Translations under genes and position numbers: made by a program | Notes under the pieces: generated by a model | The model's database searches: none | What the model was told of the DNA's origin: nothing | Seen by the model: the letters and a program-made list of their open reading frames with translations, nothing else | Part shown: positions 12,929 to 22,245 of the stretch, one piece after another | How the letters are laid out: each line of letters begins with the position of its first letter | How positions within the stretch are numbered: position 1 is the stretch's first letter | Assembly (NCBI RefSeq): GCF_021117295.1 | Contig: NZ_CP088247.1 | Coordinates: 3,487,001-3,551,000 of the forward strand | Reading direction: 5' to 3' | Origin: Methylorubrum sp. B1-46 | GTDB taxonomy: Bacteria > Pseudomonadota > Alphaproteobacteria > Rhizobiales > Beijerinckiaceae | DNA: 64,000 nt

Positions 12929-14107
12929 CTAAGGCCGTCTCTCCAGGCGCTCCAGCAGGGCCGGCCGGGCGTAGCCGTCCGCGGGCAGACCTTCGCGGAT
13001 CTGGTACTGCCGCACCGCCTCACGCAGCTTCGGGCCGGCCCGCCCGTCCTGTTCGCCGGCATAGAGCTCTTGGGCCGCGAGTCCGGCCTGAAGGCGCTTG
13101 AGACCCGGCCCGTCGAGGCGGGCGGCGCCGCTTGGCCAAGCGGCCGCGAGCGCCGGACCGCCGGCCAGCCGGTCGGCGAGGTGGCCGACCGCGAGCGCGT
13201 AGGAATCGCTGGTATTGTAGCCGCGGATCACCTCGAAATTGTCGGTGATGAGAAAGACCGGGCTCCCAAGCCCTCCGGGCAGGAACAGGCTCGCCTCGCC
13301 GTTCGCGGGCAGGGGCTTGCCGTCGGTGCGGCGCACGCCGCGAGCGGTGAAGTCGGCGAGGGGCCCGCGATAGCGGGTCAGGTCGAAATCCTTCGGCAGG
13401 CTGACTTCGTAGCCCCAGGACAGGCCGGGCTTCCAGCCGAGCGATCGCAGGTAATGGGCGATGGACGCCAGCGAATCGGCCTCCGAGCGCCAGATGTCGC
13501 GCCGGCCGTCGCCGTCGAAATCGACCGCCTCCCGCAGGTAGACCGAGGGCAGGAACTGCACCTGCCCCATGGCGCCGGCCCAGGAGCCGACCATCCGCGC
13601 CGGCTCGATGTCGCCGTTCTCGAGGATCTGGAGGGCGGCCAGTAATTCGTCGCGAAACAGGCTGCCGCGATATCGGGCGAAAGCCAGGCTCGCCAGCGCC
13701 CGGACCGTCGGCAGGGAGCCGGCGCTGGCGCCGAAATCCGACTCGACACCCCAGAAGGCCAGCACGACCGAGCGTGGCACGCCGGTCTTCGCCTCGATCG
13801 CCGCAAGCGTCGCCGCGAGCCGCTTGCCCTGCGCCTGTCCCCTGGCGATGCGGGCCCCTGACACCGCGCCAACGAGGTAATCCCAGACCGGCCGGCTGAA
13901 CTCGCCCTGGCGGCGGGTGCGGGCGACGACGTCGGGGTCCGGTCCGTTCAAGCCGGCGAAGGCTGCGTCGAAGGTTTTTTGTGAGATGCCGCGGGCCGTA
14001 GCGTCCGAGCGCAGGGACGCGACGAAGCCCGAGAAATCGCCGTCTTGCGCCCGCGCCGGCCCCGCCAGCAGCGCGAGCACGAGGAGGGCAGCGCGGAGTG
14101 TGCTCAC
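12929..14107 (-). CDS. Lytic murein transglycosylase, MltB-like (SLT_2), with peptidoglycan-binding domain
   Basis: 392 residues from a GTG start. A signal peptide ends at about residue 20 (GPARAQ). The catalytic domain cleaves the MurNAc-GlcNAc bond with 1,6-anhydro product formation. The catalytic acid is Glu122 in FWGVESDFG. Other family blocks are MGQVQFLPSVYL, DFDGDGRRDIW and 'DNFEVIRGYN'. Residues about 335-392 form a PG_binding_1 repeat. There is no lipobox, so unlike E. coli MltB it should be soluble in the periplasm. The GTG overlaps the galE stop as GTGA (14104-14107), so translation is probably coupled to galE. Confidence 0.92.
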   Translation of the reverse strand: MSTLRAALLVLALLAGPARAQDGDFSGFVASLRSDATARGISQKTFDAAFAGLNGPDPDVVARTRRQGEFSRPVWDYLVGAVSGARIARGQAQGKRLAATLAAIEAKTGVPRSVVLAFWGVESDFGASAGSLPTVRALASLAFARYRGSLFRDELLAALQILENGDIEPARMVGSWAGAMGQVQFLPSVYLREAVDFDGDGRRDIWRSEADSLASIAHYLRSLGWKPGLSWGYEVSLPKDFDLTRYRGPLADFTARGVRRTDGKPLPANGEASLFLPGGLGSPVFLITDNFEVIRGYNTSDSYALAVGHLADRLAGGPALAAAWPSGAARLDGPGLKRLQAGLAAQELYAGEQDGRAGPKLREAVRQYQIREGLPADGYARPALLERLERRP

Positions 14108-15096
14108 CGGCGGTTCCGCTTCACCAGGGCGTCCTCCCAGGCCAATGCCTGGGCGACGATGGCATCGAGGTCGTCGTGCTTCGAGGTCCAGCCGAGTTCA
14201 TTGCGGATGCGATCGGCGCCGGCGATGATCTGGGCCGGATCACCAGGGCGGCGGGGCGACAGGCGCACCTCGAAGTCGCGGCCGGAGATGCGCTTGACCA
14301 CCTCCACCACCTCCAAGACCGAGTAGCCTCGGCCGTAGCCGCAATTGAGCGTCAGGCTCTCTCCGCCGCCGCGCAGGTGGTCGAGCACGACCATGTGCGC
14401 GTCCGCCAGATCCGAGACCTGGATGTAGTCGCGCAGGCAGGAGCCGTCGCGCGTCGGATAGTCGGTGCCGAACACCTCCAGATGCGTGCGCTGGCCGAGC
14501 GCGGCCTGGGTCGCCACCTTGATGAGGTGGGTGGCGGCCGGCATCGACTGCCCGGAGCGCCCGCGCGGATCGGCCCCGGCCACATTGAAGTAGCGCAGGA
14601 TGCCGTAGGTGAAGCCGTGCGCGGCGGCAGCGTCGGCGAGCATCCACTCGCTCATCAGCTTCGAGCGGCCGTAGGGGTTGATCGGGTTCGTCGCCAGCGT
14701 CTCGGGCACCGGCACGATCTCCGGCTCGCCATAGACCGCGGCCGTGGAGGAGAAGATGAAGTGTTTGACGTTCGTGCGCGCCGCGGTCTCGATCAGCGCC
14801 CGCGTCTTCACGGTGTTGGCGAGGTAGTAGCCGAGCGGATCGGCGACCGATTCCGGCACCACGATCTTGGCCGCGAAATGCGCGACCGCATCGATCCGGT
14901 GGCGCAGGATCGTCTCGGTGACGAGGCCTTGGTCGGCCACGTCGCCGACGACGAGCCGAACTTCCGAGGGCAGGGCCCAATCGTAGCCCGTCGAGAGATC
15001 GTCGAGGACCACGACCTCCTCGTGGCCGGCATCGACCAGCGCGAGCACCATATGGCTGCCGATATAGCCCGCACCGCCCGTGACCAGAACCGCCAT
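14104..15096 (-). CDS. galE: UDP-glucose 4-epimerase
   Basis: 330 residues. It interconverts UDP-glucose and UDP-galactose with bound NAD. The Rossmann motif TGGAGYIGSH is at 6-15. The catalytic Ser-Thr of 'FSSTAAVYG' is near 117, and the Tyr142-xxx-Lys146 pair is in PYGRSK. 'NYFNVAGADP'-type residues appear as RYFNVAGADPRGR. The ATG at 15094-15096 has GGGGGA five bases ahead; an in-frame start nine codons upstream is less likely. It is divergent from galU, so the two steps that supply UDP-glucose and UDP-galactose for surface polysaccharide share one control region. Its stop overlaps the transglycosylase start. Confidence 0.96.
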   Translation of the reverse strand: MAVLVTGGAGYIGSHMVLALVDAGHEEVVVLDDLSTGYDWALPSEVRLVVGDVADQGLVTETILRHRIDAVAHFAAKIVVPESVADPLGYYLANTVKTRALIETAARTNVKHFIFSSTAAVYGEPEIVPVPETLATNPINPYGRSKLMSEWMLADAAAAHGFTYGILRYFNVAGADPRGRSGQSMPAATHLIKVATQAALGQRTHLEVFGTDYPTRDGSCLRDYIQVSDLADAHMVVLDHLRGGGESLTLNCGYGRGYSVLEVVEVVKRISGRDFEVRLSPRRPGDPAQIIAGADRIRNELGWTSKHDDLDAIVAQALAWEDALVKRNRR

Positions 15097-15267
15097 CGTG
15101 TCCCCCGATCCGTCTTCCGCCATCCGTCGGCGGAAGCTTCAAGCCCTGTTTAATGACGAAATCCTGCCAATCACACCCAAGCGGGGCTGTTAGCGGCCGC
15201 CCGCGTCCTATTTGATCTCCGTCGATCAGGGCTTGCCCCGACCAACGCCAAAAACGGGTCCCGCCAC

Positions 15268-16134
15268 ATGAAACCAATCCGCAAGGCCGTTCTTCCCGTC
15301 GCGGGCCTCGGCACGCGCTTCCTGCCGGCCACCAAGGCCGTGCCGAAGGAGATGCTCACCGTCGTCGATCGCCCGGTCGTCCAGCACGTCGTCGACGAGG
15401 CGCGCGAAGCCGGCATCGAACATTTCATCTTCGTCACCGGCCGCGGCAAGGCGGTGATCGAGGATCACTTCGACATCGCGTTCGAACTCGACCACACCCT
15501 GCAGGCGCGCGGCAAGACGGCCGCCTACGAGGAACTGAAGAAGGACCTGCCCAAGGCGGGACAGACCAGCTTCACCCGCCAGCAGGCGCCGCTCGGCCTC
15601 GGTCACGCGGTCTGGTGCGCCCGCGAGATCGTCGGCGACGAGCCCTTCGCGGTGCTGCTGCCCGACATGCTCAGCCGCGGCTGCATGAGCCAGATGCTCA
15701 AGGCCTACGAGCAGCACGGCGGCAACGTCATCGCCGTCGAGGAGGTCAAGCCCGAGGAGACGCACCAGTACGGCATCGTCGCGGTCGGCGAGACCTTCGG
15801 CCAGACCTTCGAGATCACCGGCATGGTCGAGAAGCCGAAGCAGGGCACCGCGCCCTCGAATTTCATCATCTCCGGCCGCTACATCCTCCAACCCGAGATT
15901 TTCTCGATCCTGGAGCGGGGCGAGACCGGCGCTGGCGGCGAGATCCAGCTCACCGACGCGATGATCCGGCTGGCCGAGCAGCAGAAGTTCTACGGCATGC
16001 GCTTCGACGGGCGCACCTACGATACCGGCTCCAAGATCGGCTTCCTCACCGCCAACCTCGCCTACGGCCTGGAGCGTCCGGAACTCGCCGACGCTCTGAA
16101 GGCAGAAATTCGGGTCCTTCTCGGCGCTGAATAA
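15268..16134 (+). CDS. galU: UTP-glucose-1-phosphate uridylyltransferase
   Basis: 288 residues. It makes UDP-glucose from UTP and glucose-1-phosphate. The nucleotide-binding signature [17 protein letters not shown] is at about 12-28. Other family blocks are '[20 protein letters not shown]', 'LGHAVWCA', 'VLLPDM' with the metal-binding Asp, and '[11 protein letters not shown]'. Length is usual for bacterial GalU. It is divergent from galE and ends at a textbook terminator 160 bases downstream. UDP-glucose feeds galactose epimerisation, glucans and lipid or hopanoid glycosides. Confidence 0.97.
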   Translation: MKPIRKAVLPVAGLGTRFLPATKAVPKEMLTVVDRPVVQHVVDEAREAGIEHFIFVTGRGKAVIEDHFDIAFELDHTLQARGKTAAYEELKKDLPKAGQTSFTRQQAPLGLGHAVWCAREIVGDEPFAVLLPDMLSRGCMSQMLKAYEQHGGNVIAVEEVKPEETHQYGIVAVGETFGQTFEITGMVEKPKQGTAPSNFIISGRYILQPEIFSILERGETGAGGEIQLTDAMIRLAEQQKFYGMRFDGRTYDTGSKIGFLTANLAYGLERPELADALKAEIRVLLGAE

Positions 16135-16295
16135 GGGTTCCATGCGCGAGCGAGACCCGTCCATGCGCCGGCCGCATGTGGAAACGTTATCAGCACCCTT
16201 GCGATTTGTGCAGCGCGATGCGATTTGTGCGTTGCGAGATCGCGATGGCGTCGCGGTCCCGTAGCCCTTCTTGGGCGTTTCCTCCCTAGACTTCG

Positions 16296-16321
16296 GGCCG
16301 TCCTTCGGGGCGGCCTTTTTT
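16296..16321 (+). terminator. Rho-independent terminator after galU
   Basis: An 8-bp stem (16296-16303 with 16308-16315, one G-U pair) closed by the stable TTCG tetraloop and followed by six T residues. Confidence 0.9.
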
Positions 16322-16371
16322 CTTGCCCGAAGCGCAGCCGCAGCAACGCCACGGAATCGGCCGACCGACTC

Positions 16372-17268
16372 CTACTCGGCTGCCATGCGGAGGGACGACG
16401 CCTCCACCGTCTCGGCCGCGACCCCGGCGAAGACCCTGGCCAGGTTGTCCGCCAGCGCCGCGAAGCCGGCCGTCAGCGCCAGCGATTGCTCGTTCATGTA
16501 GAGCGCGCGGTTGATCTCGATCTGCAGCGCGTGCCGCCCGAGGCCCGGCTCGCCGTAATGCTCGGTGATGAAGCCGCCGGCATAGGGCTTGTTGCGCACC
16601 ACCCGGTAGCCCAGGGCCCTCAGGCGGCTCTCGACGCCCTCCACTAGGGACGGCAGGCAGGCTGTGCCGAAGCGGTCGCCGAGCACGAAGTCGGCCTGGG
16701 CGCTCTCGTCGCGCCCGAGGCTCGACGAGGGCATCGAGTGGCAATCGATCAGGAAGGCCCGGCCGAAGCTCCGCGCCGTGCGGTGGATCAGGCCGCGCAG
16801 GGTCCGGTGATAGGGTTTGTAGAGCGTCTCGATGCGCTGCACCGCCTCCTCCACCGGAAGGCGCTCCCGATAGATCTCCTGCCCGTCGGCGACGATGCGC
16901 GGCACCGTGCCCAGGCCTCCCGCCACCCGCATGGAGCGGGTGTTGGCGAAGGAGGGCAGGCGGCCGGCGAACATGCGCGGGTCGAGTTCGTAGGGTTCGC
17001 GGTTCACGTCGAGATAGGCGCGGGGGAAGTTCGCCCGCATCAAGGGCGCACCGAGGCCGACGACCGAGGCGAACAGTCGATCGACATGAGCGTCCTCCGA
17101 GCGGCGTAGCGACAGCGCGTCGAGCCGTGAGGCGGCGAGGAAGGAGGAGGGATAATGCGCACCGGAATGGGGCGCGTTGAACACGAAGGGAATCGCGTGC
17201 TGCGCCGGCTCGTCCACGACGAAGGGTGGATCGAACGCCTCGGGTCCGTCGGGCTGTGAAGGGCTCAT
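16372..17268 (-). CDS. N-formylglutamate amidohydrolase family protein
   Basis: 298 residues from the ATG at 17266-17268. The frame is open 47 codons further up, but that part is Arg/Pro-rich and unconserved. The family hydrolyses N-formylglutamate to glutamate and formate, the last step of one histidine-degradation route, using zinc. Visible blocks are FNAPHSGAHYP (His34), 'RANFPRAYLDVNREPYELD', LIDCHSMPS and 'GGFITEHYGEP', 'LQIEINRALYM'. No other hut genes are adjacent. In many Rhizobiales a gene of this family sits next to cpdR, as here, so a role outside histidine catabolism is possible. Formate released would suit a methylotroph, but that is inference. Confidence 0.88.
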   Translation of the reverse strand: MSPSQPDGPEAFDPPFVVDEPAQHAIPFVFNAPHSGAHYPSSFLAASRLDALSLRRSEDAHVDRLFASVVGLGAPLMRANFPRAYLDVNREPYELDPRMFAGRLPSFANTRSMRVAGGLGTVPRIVADGQEIYRERLPVEEAVQRIETLYKPYHRTLRGLIHRTARSFGRAFLIDCHSMPSSSLGRDESAQADFVLGDRFGTACLPSLVEGVESRLRALGYRVVRNKPYAGGFITEHYGEPGLGRHALQIEINRALYMNEQSLALTAGFAALADNLARVFAGVAAETVEASSLRMAAE

Positions 17269-17577
17269 CGAGAGGCGGAGGCCTGCGCGTGGCACGGAAG
17301 GGACATCGCGCCAGTTTGCGGCGCCGCGTTCGCCCTGTCCACCATGCGGCGCACAGAGCTGCGAGCGGGGCACGACAGGGCGCGGAGATTGTCGGATGCG
17401 GCGCGACACCGGCCCCGTTTAACGCTCTGTTTACCAAGCCGCAGCTTTATGAAATGAACACCCACCGAGCATGTCTCGCAAAGCGCCGGCCGCGCTGTCG
17501 TGCCCTCGATCGGCATGGTAGCGACCGAGCGTTATCCTGAGACACTCCAAGGCGCATGGGCACCGGGACGCCGTTCG

Positions 17578-17934
17578 ATGAAGATCCTGCTCGCGGAAGA
17601 CGACAACGACATGCGCCGGTTTCTGGCCAAGGCGCTCCAGAACGCCGGCTACGACGTGCTGTCCTTCGACAATGGCCTGTCCGCCTATAACCGCCTGCGC
17701 GAGGAGCCGTTCGAGCTTCTCCTGACCGATATCGTCATGCCGGAGATGGACGGCATCGAACTGGCACGCCGCGCCACCGAACTCGATCCAGACATCAAGG
17801 TGATGTTCATCACGGGCTTTGCCGCGGTGGCGCTGAACCCGGATTCGAAGGCGCCGAAGGATGCGAAGGTGCTCTCCAAGCCCTTCCACCTGCGTGACCT
17901 CGTCAACGAGGTCGAGAAGCTTCTCGCCGCCTAA
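17578..17934 (+). CDS. cpdR: Single-domain response regulator CpdR
   Basis: 118 residues from the ATG at 17578; upstream in-frame codons are not conserved. It is a lone receiver domain with acidic pocket Glu7-Asp8-Asp9, phosphoacceptor Asp51 (LLTDIVMPEMDG), switch Thr near 79 (MFITGFAA) and Lys near 101 (LSKPF). In Caulobacter and rhizobia, unphosphorylated CpdR primes ClpXP to degrade cell-cycle proteins, and the CckA-ChpT phosphorelay turns it off. The protein ends in Ala-Ala, the form of a ClpXP degron, which fits known turnover of CpdR itself. The family name rests on length, the MKILLAEDDNDMRRFLAKAL start and the adjacent N-formylglutamate amidohydrolase gene. Confidence 0.92.
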   Translation: MKILLAEDDNDMRRFLAKALQNAGYDVLSFDNGLSAYNRLREEPFELLLTDIVMPEMDGIELARRATELDPDIKVMFITGFAAVALNPDSKAPKDAKVLSKPFHLRDLVNEVEKLLAA

Positions 17935-18040
17935 GCGGACGCTCGCGCGGCGATCGCCCGCCGCTGTGTCCCGGCCGCAGTAGGAAGATCCGCGCGCCTC
18001 GCCTATATCCGTCGCTTTCCCCCTCGGGCGCGACGGACCC

Positions 18041-18298
18041 ATGCAGCCGGTCACGATCTACACCACGGCCTGGTGCCCCTATTGCTCGGCGGCCAAGAGC
18101 CTGCTGCGCGAGAAGGGCGTGTCCTTCAACGAGATCGACGTCGAGCGGACGTCGGGGGCCCGCGCCACCATGGTCCAGCGGGCCGGCGGGCGCACCTCGG
18201 TGCCGCAGATCTTCGTCGGCGAGCGGCATGTTGGCGGCTGCGACGACCTCTACGCCCTGGAGCGGGCCGGCGATCTCGATCCGCTGCTCGCGGCATGA
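18041..18298 (+). CDS. grxC: Glutaredoxin 3
   Basis: 85 residues, the usual length. It is a glutathione-dependent dithiol oxidoreductase with the active-site CPYC at 12-15. The cis-Pro block is TSVPQIFVG and the C-terminal glutathione contact is GGCDDLYALE. The stop overlaps the next start as ATGA, so it is co-translated with the carbon-nitrogen hydrolase. The pairing is sensible: that enzyme family includes the repair amidase for deaminated glutathione. This grxC-nitrilase-DUF1178 order is common in Alphaproteobacteria. Confidence 0.97.
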   Translation: MQPVTIYTTAWCPYCSAAKSLLREKGVSFNEIDVERTSGARATMVQRAGGRTSVPQIFVGERHVGGCDDLYALERAGDLDPLLAA

Positions 18299-19140
18299 CG
18301 GATCGTTCCGAACACAAGCCGTTCGTCGCCGCCTGCGTGCAGATGCGCGGCGGGCGCGATCCGGCCGCCAACCGCGAGGCCGCCGTGGCGGCGGTGCGCG
18401 AGGCGGCCCGCCGGGGCGCGGCCTATGTCCAGACGCCGGAAACGACCTCTCTGATCGAGCGCGACCGCACGGCGCTGTTTGAGAAGGTCGGTCCGCAGGA
18501 GCGGGACGCGACGCTCGCCGCCCTGCGCGAGGTCGCGCGGGCGGAAAAGGTCGTGCTGCAGATCGGTTCGCTGGCGATCCGCGAGGGCGAGAAGATCGCC
18601 AACCGGGCCTTCCTGATCGACGCGGCGGGCGAGATCCAGGTCTCTTACGACAAGCTCCATCTCTACGACGTCGATCTGCCCAACGGCGAGAGCTGGCGCG
18701 AATCGGCAACCTATTCGGGCGGCGATTGCGCCGTGGTGGCCGAGACGCCGCTCGCCAGCCTCGGACTGACGATCTGCTACGACATCCGCTTCCCCGCTCT
18801 CTACCGCGCACTGGCCGAGGCCGGCGCCACGGTGATGACGGCGCCGGCCTGCTTCACCCGCCAGACCGGCGAGGCGCACTGGCACATCCTGCAGCGGGCC
18901 CGCGCCATCGAGACCGGCTCCTTCATGATCTCCGCCGCGCAAGGCGGCCGGCACGAGGATGGGCGCGAGACCTTCGGCCACTCGCTCATCGTCGATCCCT
19001 GGGGGCGCATCCTCGCCGAGGCCGAGGGCGACGCGCCGGGCCTCATCCTGGCCGAGATCGACCTCGCGCGGGTGGCGGATGCGCGCGCCCGCATTCCCAC
19101 CCTGTCCCACGCGCGCAGCTTTCACGTGCGCCGCGCCTGA
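18295..19140 (+). CDS. Carbon-nitrogen hydrolase (Nit1/deaminated glutathione amidase-like)
   Basis: 281 residues from the ATG at 18295, overlapping the grxC stop by four bases. The nitrilase-superfamily triad is present: Glu49 (QTPETTSL), Lys120 (YDKLHLYDVDLP) and Cys161 (GLTICYDIRFP). The HLYDVDLP and 'SYDKLHLYDV' blocks match the Nit1 branch, whose members hydrolyse deaminated glutathione to 2-oxoglutarate and Cys-Gly. Operon position after glutaredoxin supports this over a general amidase. Substrate remains an inference. Confidence 0.88.
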   Translation: MTDRSEHKPFVAACVQMRGGRDPAANREAAVAAVREAARRGAAYVQTPETTSLIERDRTALFEKVGPQERDATLAALREVARAEKVVLQIGSLAIREGEKIANRAFLIDAAGEIQVSYDKLHLYDVDLPNGESWRESATYSGGDCAVVAETPLASLGLTICYDIRFPALYRALAEAGATVMTAPACFTRQTGEAHWHILQRARAIETGSFMISAAQGGRHEDGRETFGHSLIVDPWGRILAEAEGDAPGLILAEIDLARVADARARIPTLSHARSFHVRRA

Positions 19141-19160
19141 ACCGTCCCCATCTCTCCGTC

Positions 19161-19655
19161 ATGATCCGCTTCACCCTCGCCTGCGACTCGGGCCACGCGT
19201 TCGAGAGCTGGTTTCCGTCTAACGCGGCCTACGACGAGCAATCGGCCCGCGGCCTCGTCACCTGTCCGTTCTGCGACTCCCCCAAGGTCGCCAAGGCGCC
19301 GATGGCTCCGGCGGTGGCGCGGACGGATCGCGGCCGGCCCGAGACGCCCGCGCCGCATCTTCCCGTCCCGTCAGGTTCCGGCGTGCCCCCGGCGCCGGCC
19401 GAGGCGCCGATGCCGATCCTTGCGACCGAGCCGGAGCGGCAGTTGCGCGCCCTGCTGCGGGCCGTGCGCGAGCAGGTCGTCGCGAGCGCGGAGCATGTCG
19501 GCGACCGCTTCGCCGACGAGGCACGAGCCATTCATTACGGCGACGCGGAGGGGCGCCCCATCTACGGCGAGGCGAGCCCGAAGGAGGCGCGGGCGCTCCT
19601 CGACGAGGGCATCGACGTGATGCCCCTGCCGCCGGCGCCCGACGACCGACACTGA
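19161..19655 (+). CDS. DUF1178 family zinc-ribbon-like protein
   Basis: 164 residues. The N-terminus 'MIRFTLACDSGHAFESWF' with Cys8 and His12, followed by CPFC at 35-38, looks like a small zinc ribbon. The C-terminal part has family blocks 'ADEARAIHYGDAEGRPIYGEAS' and 'DEGIDVMPLP'. The middle (about 45-90) is a Pro/Ala linker. Function is unknown. It lies 20 bases after the nitrilase gene and is probably the last gene of the grxC operon. Confidence 0.85.
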   Translation: MIRFTLACDSGHAFESWFPSNAAYDEQSARGLVTCPFCDSPKVAKAPMAPAVARTDRGRPETPAPHLPVPSGSGVPPAPAEAPMPILATEPERQLRALLRAVREQVVASAEHVGDRFADEARAIHYGDAEGRPIYGEASPKEARALLDEGIDVMPLPPAPDDRH

Positions 19656-19678
19656 GGTTCGGCTGACGGGATGGGGGT

Positions 19679-20740
19679 TCAGACCTCGATGTGCCCGGCC
19701 GGGAAGCGGAGCTCGACGACCTTGCCCAGCGGATTCCGGGGCTGGATGCGGTTCGTACCACCGATCTGTCGGATGAGGGCATCGATGAGGGTCGCCTCGA
19801 AGCCCCCGCCGGCCGCGGTCGCGCCAATGCCGTCATCCTCCACGGTAACGATCAGCGCCTCGCCGTCGCGGGCAAGGCGCAGGATGAGCCGCCCGGCCCG
19901 TGATGGGAAGGCGTGTCGGATAGCGCTGGAGACGACCTCGTTGACGATCAGCGCGAGCGACCCCGCCGCCTTGGGCCGGATGCGGAACGGGGCAAGATCG
20001 TACGTGACGGCGATGTCGTTCCGGCCCGACGCTTCCACCAGCGTCTGAGCGATCTCGCGGACGAGGTCGCCGAGATCGTGGCCCACGCGCTCATCCTCCG
20101 GGACGGGCTGGCGGTAGAGTGCGCCGAGGGCATCGACGCGCCCGATCGCCTCGTCGAGCGCCGCACGAACCGCCGGATCGGTACTGTTCCGGCTCTGGAG
20201 CGACAGCATCGCCGCGATCATCTGGAGATCGTTGCGGGCGCGGTGGCCGATCTCGCGCAGCAGCAGGGCGTTGGCGTCGAGGGCGGCCCGCGTCCGGTCG
20301 CGCTCTTCGGCGAGCGCATGGCGCTCGCTTACGTCGAGCTGCGAAGCGAAGAAGAACAGCAGCGTGCCGTCCTCGTCATGGACGGCGCTGATAAACAGCG
20401 CGTTGTGGAAGGTCGAGCCGTCCTTGCGGTAGTTCAGCACCTCGGCACTCACATCCCGCTCGGACCGGATCGCCGCGCGCAGCCGCGCCACCGTATCGAG
20501 ATCGGTGCCCGGCCCCTGCAGAAAGCGGCAATTGCGCCCCATCACTTCGAGCCGGGTGTAGCCGGTCAACCGCAGGAACGCGTCGTTGGCGTAGATGATC
20601 GGATTGTCGATCTGGCGCGGGTCGGTGATGATCATCGCCATCCGCGTGGCCCGCACGGCCGCTGCGAACGGATCGCCCTTGCCGGAGCGGGCGCTGGCCC
20701 GGATCCGCTCGGTCAACCGCCAATCGTCGCCAGGCTCCAT
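19679..20740 (-). CDS. Blue-light LOV-domain histidine kinase (HisKA_2 type)
   Basis: 353 residues. The LOV domain spans about 24-138. It has the full photoactive motif GRNCRFLQG, with the adduct-forming Cys71, and the flavin contacts Asn103 (LNY), Asn113 (FHN) and Gln134 (FASQ). The kinase has an H-box '[11 protein letters not shown]' with His166. The ATPase part has the N-box '[15 protein letters not shown]' and G1 box DDGIG. The second Asn of the N-box is Ser here. There are no membrane helices, so it is a soluble light sensor. No response regulator is adjacent; output probably goes to a distant regulator, perhaps of the general stress response as for other HisKA_2/HWE LOV kinases (inference). 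It is divergent from msrA. Confidence 0.93.
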   Translation of the reverse strand: MEPGDDWRLTERIRASARSGKGDPFAAAVRATRMAMIITDPRQIDNPIIYANDAFLRLTGYTRLEVMGRNCRFLQGPGTDLDTVARLRAAIRSERDVSAEVLNYRKDGSTFHNALFISAVHDEDGTLLFFFASQLDVSERHALAEERDRTRAALDANALLLREIGHRARNDLQMIAAMLSLQSRNSTDPAVRAALDEAIGRVDALGALYRQPVPEDERVGHDLGDLVREIAQTLVEASGRNDIAVTYDLAPFRIRPKAAGSLALIVNEVVSSAIRHAFPSRAGRLILRLARDGEALIVTVEDDGIGATAAGGGFEATLIDALIRQIGGTNRIQPRNPLGKVVELRFPAGHIEV

Positions 20741-20902
20741 CCGCTCACGATGCCCCCATCCGATCGCGGCGCATTGCCGAAGGCCGTGTCTGCCGTGTTC
20801 GCCAAATCAGACGGCGATGACCATATCAAGCGAAACCGAGCTCGGCCTTCGCTGTTTTCTTGGCCGCTCACCGGGCTTGGCGATCATCGAAGGACAATAG
20901 CG

Positions 20903-21562
20903 ATGCTCCTGTTCCGCAAGCGCCCCGAGATGCCGGCGCCGTCCGAAGCGCTCCCCGGCCGGCCGCATCCCCTGCCCACCGCCGAGCGCCACTTCGTCAA
21001 CGGCAACCCGCTGAAGGGGCCCTATCCCGAGGGCATCGAGACGATCGTCATCGGGCTCGGCTGCTTCTGGGGGGCCGAGCGCAAGTTCTGGCAATTGCCG
21101 CGAGGCGTTCACGTCACCGCGGTAGGCTATGCCGGCGGCACCACGCCGAACCCGACCTACGAGGAGGTCTGCACCGGCCTCACCGGACACAACGAGGTCG
21201 TGCTCGTAGCCTTCGATCCGGCCGTGCTGCCGCTGGAGGCGGTGCTCAAGACCTTCTTCGAGAGCCACGACCCGACCCAGGGCTACCGCCAGGGCAACGA
21301 TGTCGGCACCCAGTATCGCTCGGGCATCTACACGGTTGACGAGGCCCAGGCCGCGACGGCCCGCACGGTCCGCGACGCCTATGCGCGGGCGCTCGACGCG
21401 CGCGGCTACGGACCGATCACGACGGAGATCGTGCCGCTCGAGACCTTCTACTTCGCGGAAGAGTACCACCAGCAATACCTCGCCAAGAATCCCGGCGGCT
21501 ATTGCGGGCTCGGCGGCACCGGCGTGTCCTGCCCCGTGGGCGTCGGCGTGGCGGCGGAATAA
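20903..21562 (+). CDS. msrA: Peptide-methionine (S)-S-oxide reductase
   Basis: 219 residues from the ATG at 20903, with AAGGA eight bases ahead. It repairs oxidised methionine using thioredoxin. The catalytic motif GCFWGAE gives Cys54. Substrate-pocket residues 'GYAGG' and 'EEYHQQYL' are present. The C-terminal '[14 protein letters not shown]' holds two candidate resolving cysteines. An N-terminal extension of about 45 residues ('[12 protein letters not shown]') is normal for the long MsrA class. The gene is divergent from the light-sensing kinase. Confidence 0.96.
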   Translation: MLLFRKRPEMPAPSEALPGRPHPLPTAERHFVNGNPLKGPYPEGIETIVIGLGCFWGAERKFWQLPRGVHVTAVGYAGGTTPNPTYEEVCTGLTGHNEVVLVAFDPAVLPLEAVLKTFFESHDPTQGYRQGNDVGTQYRSGIYTVDEAQAATARTVRDAYARALDARGYGPITTEIVPLETFYFAEEYHQQYLAKNPGGYCGLGGTGVSCPVGVGVAAE

Positions 21563-21678
21563 TACCCCACCCGGATCCTGCAAGGCGGCCCCAAGCTTGA
21601 CCGTCTTGCGGGGCCGGAATGCCCATGCCAAATCCCGGCCGCTTTGGATGGCCGGGCAGATGGCCGGGGTTGAGAGAC

Positions 21679-22182
21679 ATGCTGGAACGTGGCTTCGAAC
21701 GCTTCCTTTTCGCCTGCCGGTGGCTGCTGGCCCCGTTCTACGCGGCGCTGACGGTCACCCTCCTCGTCCTGCTGGTCCGGGTGCTGATGGAGCTCGGCCA
21801 CGTCGTCTCGCACACCCTCGAATCGACCGAATCGCAGACCATCCTCGGCGTGCTGGCGCTTGTCGACCTGACCTTCACCGCGTCGCTGCTGATCATCGTG
21901 ATCTTCTCGGGCTACGAGAATTTCGTCTCGAAGTTCGATCACACCGACCACAAGGACTGGCCCACTTGGATGGGCACGATCGACTTCAGCGGGCTCAAGC
22001 TGAAGCTGATCTCCTCCATCGTCGCGATCTCGGCGATCCAGCTCCTGAAGTCGTTCCTCGACGTGAAGAACTACAGCGACCGCGACCTCGCCTGGCTGGT
22101 CGGCATCCACATGGTCTTCGTGGTGTCCGGCCTGCTGATGGCACTGACCGACCGGCTCTCGGCCGGACACCACGAGAAGTGA
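21679..22182 (+). CDS. YqhA/UPF0114 family membrane protein
   Basis: 167 residues from the ATG at 21679, close to the usual 160-170; a start 20 codons earlier is less likely because it adds only a Pro/Gly-rich leader. Four hydrophobic segments are visible (about 16-42, 61-80, 110-130 and 142-160). Family blocks are 'FERFLFACRWLLAPFY', 'VIFSGYENFVSKFD' and 'FSGLKLKLISSIVAISAIQLLK'. Function is unknown. It lies 116 bases after msrA; a hairpin-forming stretch lies between them. Confidence 0.85.
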   Translation: MLERGFERFLFACRWLLAPFYAALTVTLLVLLVRVLMELGHVVSHTLESTESQTILGVLALVDLTFTASLLIIVIFSGYENFVSKFDHTDHKDWPTWMGTIDFSGLKLKLISSIVAISAIQLLKSFLDVKNYSDRDLAWLVGIHMVFVVSGLLMALTDRLSAGHHEK

Positions 22183-22245
22183 ACGCCATCGGCCTGTTCG
22201 GCCTCGGTCGCAGGCTCGGCTCGTCGCGTGCCGAGCGGAGCCTGC

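Noticed and set aside
19913..20902. A long upstream extension of msrA on the plus strand
   Set aside because: The extension runs antisense to the LOV kinase. MsrA similarity begins near 20903, where a ribosome-binding site is present.
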